NCBI RefSeq assembly: GCF_000429425.1 | Contig: NZ_AUBV01000010.1 | Location: 186,001 to 250,000, forward strand | Reading direction: 5' to 3' | Source: Algoriphagus mannitolivorans DSM 15301 | GTDB taxonomy: Bacteria > Bacteroidota > Bacteroidia > Cytophagales > Cyclobacteriaceae | Length of the DNA stretch: 64,000 nt | Part shown: positions 61,425-64,000 of the stretch, one piece after another | Numbering within the stretch: position 1 is the stretch's first letter | How the letters are laid out: every line of letters begins with the position of its first letter | Made by a program: the position numbers and the translations under genes | The notes under the pieces: model-generated | Told to the model about the DNA's origin: nothing | Database searches by the model: none | Seen by the model: only the letters and a program-made list of their open reading frames with translations

Positions 61425-62477
61425 ATGAAATACCTCGTGACCGGTACCGCCGGATTTATTGGGTTCCATGTAGCACAGAAATTAATCGATAGGGGAGATG
61501 TAGTAGTCGGATTGGATGTGATTAACGATTACTATGATGTTAATTTGAAGTATTCCCGATTGGAATTTCAAGGAATTCAAAAAGCCGAAATTTCCCGAGG
61601 TGAATTAGTTCAATCCCAAAAGCATTCGAATTACAGATTCATTCAGCTTGATTTGGTTGAAAAAGAATCCTTGTTGGATCTATTTTCCCAAGAGAAGTTT
61701 GATTTCGTAATTCATCTAGCTGCTCAGGCTGGAGTGAGGTATTCCTTGACTAACCCAGAGGTCTATATTCAAAGTAATATCATCGCATTCTTGAATATTC
61801 TTGAGGCTTGCCGCTTTCATCCGGTCAAGCATTTGGTTTATGCATCCTCAAGTTCGGTTTACGGATCTAATGAGCGACTTCCGTTTTCAACCTCGGATTC
61901 TGTGGATCATCCTATATCTCTTTACGCCGCTTCCAAAAAATCCAATGAGCTGATGGCCCATACCTACAGTCATTTGTTTGGAATTCCGACCACAGGTTTA
62001 AGATTTTTTACCGTTTATGGTCCTTGGGGAAGACCGGATATGGCCTTATTTCTGTTCACTGAGGCGATTTTGGAAGGAAGGCCCATTCAGGTGTTCAATT
62101 ATGGCGAGATGAAGCGGGACTTCACCTATATCGATGATATCGTGGAAGGTATAGTCAAAGTGGCAGACCGACCAGCTAGTCCAAATCCCCACTTTGATGC
62201 CCAAAATCCAGATCCGGGTAGCGGAAAAGCTCCTTATAAAGTTTATAACATTGGAAATTCTTCTCCTGTCTTGCTGATGGATTACATCAAAGCAGTGGAG
62301 AAAAGCTTAGGGAAAGAAGCGAAAATGGAACTTCTACCTTTGCAGCCTGGAGATGTTCCGGCTTCTCATGCGGATGTTTCAGATTTGGTTAGAGACACGG
62401 GGTATAAACCTGAAACTTCTATAACCTTTGGAGTAAAATCCTTTATTGATTGGTATTTAGACTATTACAAAAAATAA
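61425..62477 (+). CDS. NAD-dependent epimerase, UDP-glucuronate 4-epimerase-like
   Basis: 350 aa from the ATG at 61425. Rossmann motif [29 protein letters not shown] (characteristic of UDP-glucuronate 4-epimerases), [18 protein letters not shown] and the catalytic YAASKK (YxxxK). The substrate-binding part has [42 protein letters not shown]. It would interconvert UDP-glucuronate and UDP-galacturonate. An in-frame ATG at 61395 would add 10 atypical residues. Confidence 0.87.
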   Translation: MKYLVTGTAGFIGFHVAQKLIDRGDVVVGLDVINDYYDVNLKYSRLEFQGIQKAEISRGELVQSQKHSNYRFIQLDLVEKESLLDLFSQEKFDFVIHLAAQAGVRYSLTNPEVYIQSNIIAFLNILEACRFHPVKHLVYASSSSVYGSNERLPFSTSDSVDHPISLYAASKKSNELMAHTYSHLFGIPTTGLRFFTVYGPWGRPDMALFLFTEAILEGRPIQVFNYGEMKRDFTYIDDIVEGIVKVADRPASPNPHFDAQNPDPGSGKAPYKVYNIGNSSPVLLMDYIKAVEKSLGKEAKMELLPLQPGDVPASHADVSDLVRDTGYKPETSITFGVKSFIDWYLDYYKK

Positions 62478-62481
62478 ATTT

Positions 62482-63534
62482 ATGTCCAAGAGTATTTTAA
62501 TTACCGGAGGCGCAGGCTTTATCGGTAGCCATGTGATCCGACTTTTTGTCCAAAAATATCCCGATTACAAAATCGTGAACTTGGATGCATTGACCTATGC
62601 CGGAAATCTGGAAAATCTTCGGGAGGTAGAAAACGCCCCTAACTACGTTTTTGAAAAAGCAGATATCCAAGATGCTGAAGTTCTAGAGGAAATTTTCAGG
62701 AAGCATAGCATCACGGATGTGATTCACCTTGCTGCAGAATCTCATGTAGATCGCTCCATTACGGATCCATTGGCATTTGTCAAAACCAATGTCTTTGGTA
62801 CTGTCAATTTACTTAACGCAGCCAAGAGCGCTTGGGCGGGAGAGTTGGATAAACACCTGTTCTATCATGTTTCGACGGATGAGGTTTATGGTTCATTGGA
62901 TGATGGAGGATTCTTTTTAGAGACCACTCCTTATGATCCTCAGTCTCCATATTCTGCTTCCAAAGCTTCCTCAGACCATTTTGTAAGGGCTTATGCCAAT
63001 ACTTACAAGATGAAAACTGTAGTTTCCAATTGTTCTAACAACTACGGACCGAATCATTTCCCTGAGAAGCTGATTCCACTTTGTATCCACAATATCAAAA
63101 ATATGAAACCTCTTCCCGTGTATGGAAAAGGTGAAAATATTCGAGATTGGCTGTTTGTGAAGGATCATGCACGAGCAATTGACACTGTTTTCCACAAAGG
63201 TAAGCCGGGAGAGACCTACAATATCGGTGGCTTTAATGAGTGGAAAAACATCGACATCGTGCGCTTGCTTTGCCAAAAAATGGACGAAAAACTAGGCCGA
63301 ACTCCAGGAACCTCTGAGCAGCTGATCACTTTTGTTCAGGATCGTGCTGGCCATGATTTGCGCTATGCGATTGATGCCACCAAGATTCAAAGAGAACTAG
63401 GCTGGGAGCCAAGCTTGCAGTTTGACGAAGGAATAGATATCACGATCGATTGGTACCTCGCCAATCAGGATTGGTTAGACCATGTGACTTCCGGTGCTTA
63501 TCAGGACTATTACAAAGAGCACTATAATTCTTAG
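62482..63534 (+). CDS. rfbB: dTDP-glucose 4,6-dehydratase
   Basis: 350 aa SDR-family enzyme that turns dTDP-glucose into dTDP-4-keto-6-deoxyglucose, the branch point to rhamnose and other deoxysugars. Motifs: ITGGAGFIGSHVIRLF, LDALTYAGNLENL, HLAAESHVDRSI, the active-site STDEVYGSL and YSASKAS, and NCSNNYGPNHFPEKLIP. It starts 4 bp after the epimerase gene. The rfbA, rfbC and rfbD genes are not seen, so they must lie elsewhere. It ends at a terminator shared with the AraC-type gene. Confidence 0.96.
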   Translation: MSKSILITGGAGFIGSHVIRLFVQKYPDYKIVNLDALTYAGNLENLREVENAPNYVFEKADIQDAEVLEEIFRKHSITDVIHLAAESHVDRSITDPLAFVKTNVFGTVNLLNAAKSAWAGELDKHLFYHVSTDEVYGSLDDGGFFLETTPYDPQSPYSASKASSDHFVRAYANTYKMKTVVSNCSNNYGPNHFPEKLIPLCIHNIKNMKPLPVYGKGENIRDWLFVKDHARAIDTVFHKGKPGETYNIGGFNEWKNIDIVRLLCQKMDEKLGRTPGTSEQLITFVQDRAGHDLRYAIDATKIQRELGWEPSLQFDEGIDITIDWYLANQDWLDHVTSGAYQDYYKEHYNS

Positions 63535-63539
63535 TCTTT

Positions 63540-63569
63540 AGGGTCAGTTTCTGCTGACCCTATTTTTTT
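63540..63569. terminator. Terminator between rfbB and the AraC-type gene
   Basis: 8 bp perfect stem AGGGTCAG (63540-63547) / CTGACCCT (63554-63561) followed by ATTTTTTT on the plus strand. The stop codon of the convergent gene (63560-63562) overlaps the stem. Confidence 0.85.
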
Positions 63570-64000
63570 GAATTGTTTTGTTGGTATTCTGCAGGGGTTA
63601 CTCCGTAGGTTTCCTTAAAACTTTTGATAAAATAGGAGGGAGAGGAAAATCCCACTGCATAGGCAATTTCAGAAATTGTCTCGCCCGTTTTTTCCAATCG
63701 CAGAACAGCTATTCGTAATCGTTGGTCTTTCATGTAAGCGGTAGTAGATAGGCCCGTCAATGCGGTAAGCTTTCGATGCAGCTGCATTCGGCTCATTCCC
63801 ATTTTTTTACTGAACTCATCCACAGAGAAATTACTATCCGAAAGTTCGTTGTCCACGATTTCCTGTAATTTTTCCAGAAAGCGTTCATCCAAATTGGTAA
63901 CTGCTATTTCTTTTGGTGAAATGGGATTTTTTCCGGAAAAGCGGATTTGAAGTTGGGTTCGGAGCTCAATCAATTTTTCTATTCGGAGTAGCAATTGATT
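63560..64000 (-). CDS. AraC-type regulator, C-terminal part (probable hybrid two-component sensor)
   Basis: The frame is open to the right edge, so the N-terminal part is missing. The visible 146 or so residues contain RIEKLIELRTQLQIRFSG and EIAVTNLDERFLEKLQEIVDNELSDSNFSVDEFSKKMGMSRMQLHRKLTALTG, then a second HTH (ISEIAYAVGFSSPSYFIKSFKETYGVTPAEYQQ). The linker before the AraC domain, with its VTxxDExFL motif, is typical of the C-terminus of Bacteroidota hybrid histidine kinase/response-regulator proteins. The gene continues beyond 64000. Confidence 0.85.
   Translation of the reverse strand, partial: NQLLLRIEKLIELRTQLQIRFSGKNPISPKEIAVTNLDERFLEKLQEIVDNELSDSNFSVDEFSKKMGMSRMQLHRKLTALTGLSTTAYMKDQRLRIAVLRLEKTGETISEIAYAVGFSSPSYFIKSFKETYGVTPAEYQQNNSKK

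Overview
The window looks like chromosomal DNA of a Bacteroidota member, most likely order Cytophagales and close to Algoriphagus/Cyclobacteriaceae. The assignment is inferred from gene content, not from a search. Supporting signs are a TonB receptor paired with a DUF4249 lipoprotein, DUF3078, TIGR02757, long-form PurC, M56-TonB fusions, glycine-lipid acyltransferases and TAnnTTTG promoter boxes. I see no insertion sequence, prophage, CRISPR array, rRNA or tRNA. Most of it is housekeeping and envelope biology, with a few small accessory cassettes.

Layout. 1-6440 (minus): the first codons of a cobalamin adenosyltransferase, a MacB/LolD-type ABC ATPase, then a tightly overlapping run read as truncated haemoglobin, PlsC acyltransferase, GatC and a large membrane/TPR protein, preceded by an NfeD protease. 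6626-14400: a LysM/RlpA-like protein, a TIGR02757 protein, MsrB, a penicillin-acylase-family hydrolase, a class III aminotransferase and an rRNA-methyltransferase-like protein. 14633-16779 (plus): a GlsA/GlsB-like aminolipid acyltransferase pair and a CoA-binding protein. 16754-19653 (minus): a phototrophy cassette with a green-tuned proton-pump rhodopsin, lycopene cyclase and the Blh retinal-forming dioxygenase. 20006-24183: gyrB and ppk1. 24404-33274: an SLC13 permease, DUF202 and DUF3078 proteins, a queuosine-precursor transporter, RNase Z, a STAS protein, purC, a MORN-like YwqK protein and ApbE. 33342-36806 (minus): thiolase and a reduced Bat-like operon.

36947-44124 (plus): a TonB receptor with DUF4249 lipoprotein, then a BlaI repressor, an M56 (BlaR1-type) sensor protease whose tail is a TonB C-terminal domain, and three more exported TonB-C-terminal-domain proteins. 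This array, with a candidate BlaI operator and no beta-lactamase, is the most unusual system seen. 44185-52029: two M14 carboxypeptidase-like proteins, a DUF1080 plus Gfo/Idh/MocA sugar pair and an S8 protease. 52448-58856: alaS, gatB, a TlpA/DUF4369 lipoprotein and proC. 59043-60136: two small membrane proteins with an XRE regulator and tandem palindromes upstream. 60221-64000: a sugar-nucleotide/glycan cluster (GT4, UDP-glucuronate epimerase-like, RfbB), then the C-terminal end of an AraC-type regulator running off the window.

Two dispersed non-coding repeat families occur. One is about 140 bp, with inverted copies at 24249-24397 and 43452-43586. The other is a 110 bp AGGCTGT...ACAGCCT element at 7822-7932 and 18782-18895, the second sitting between rhodopsin and crtY.
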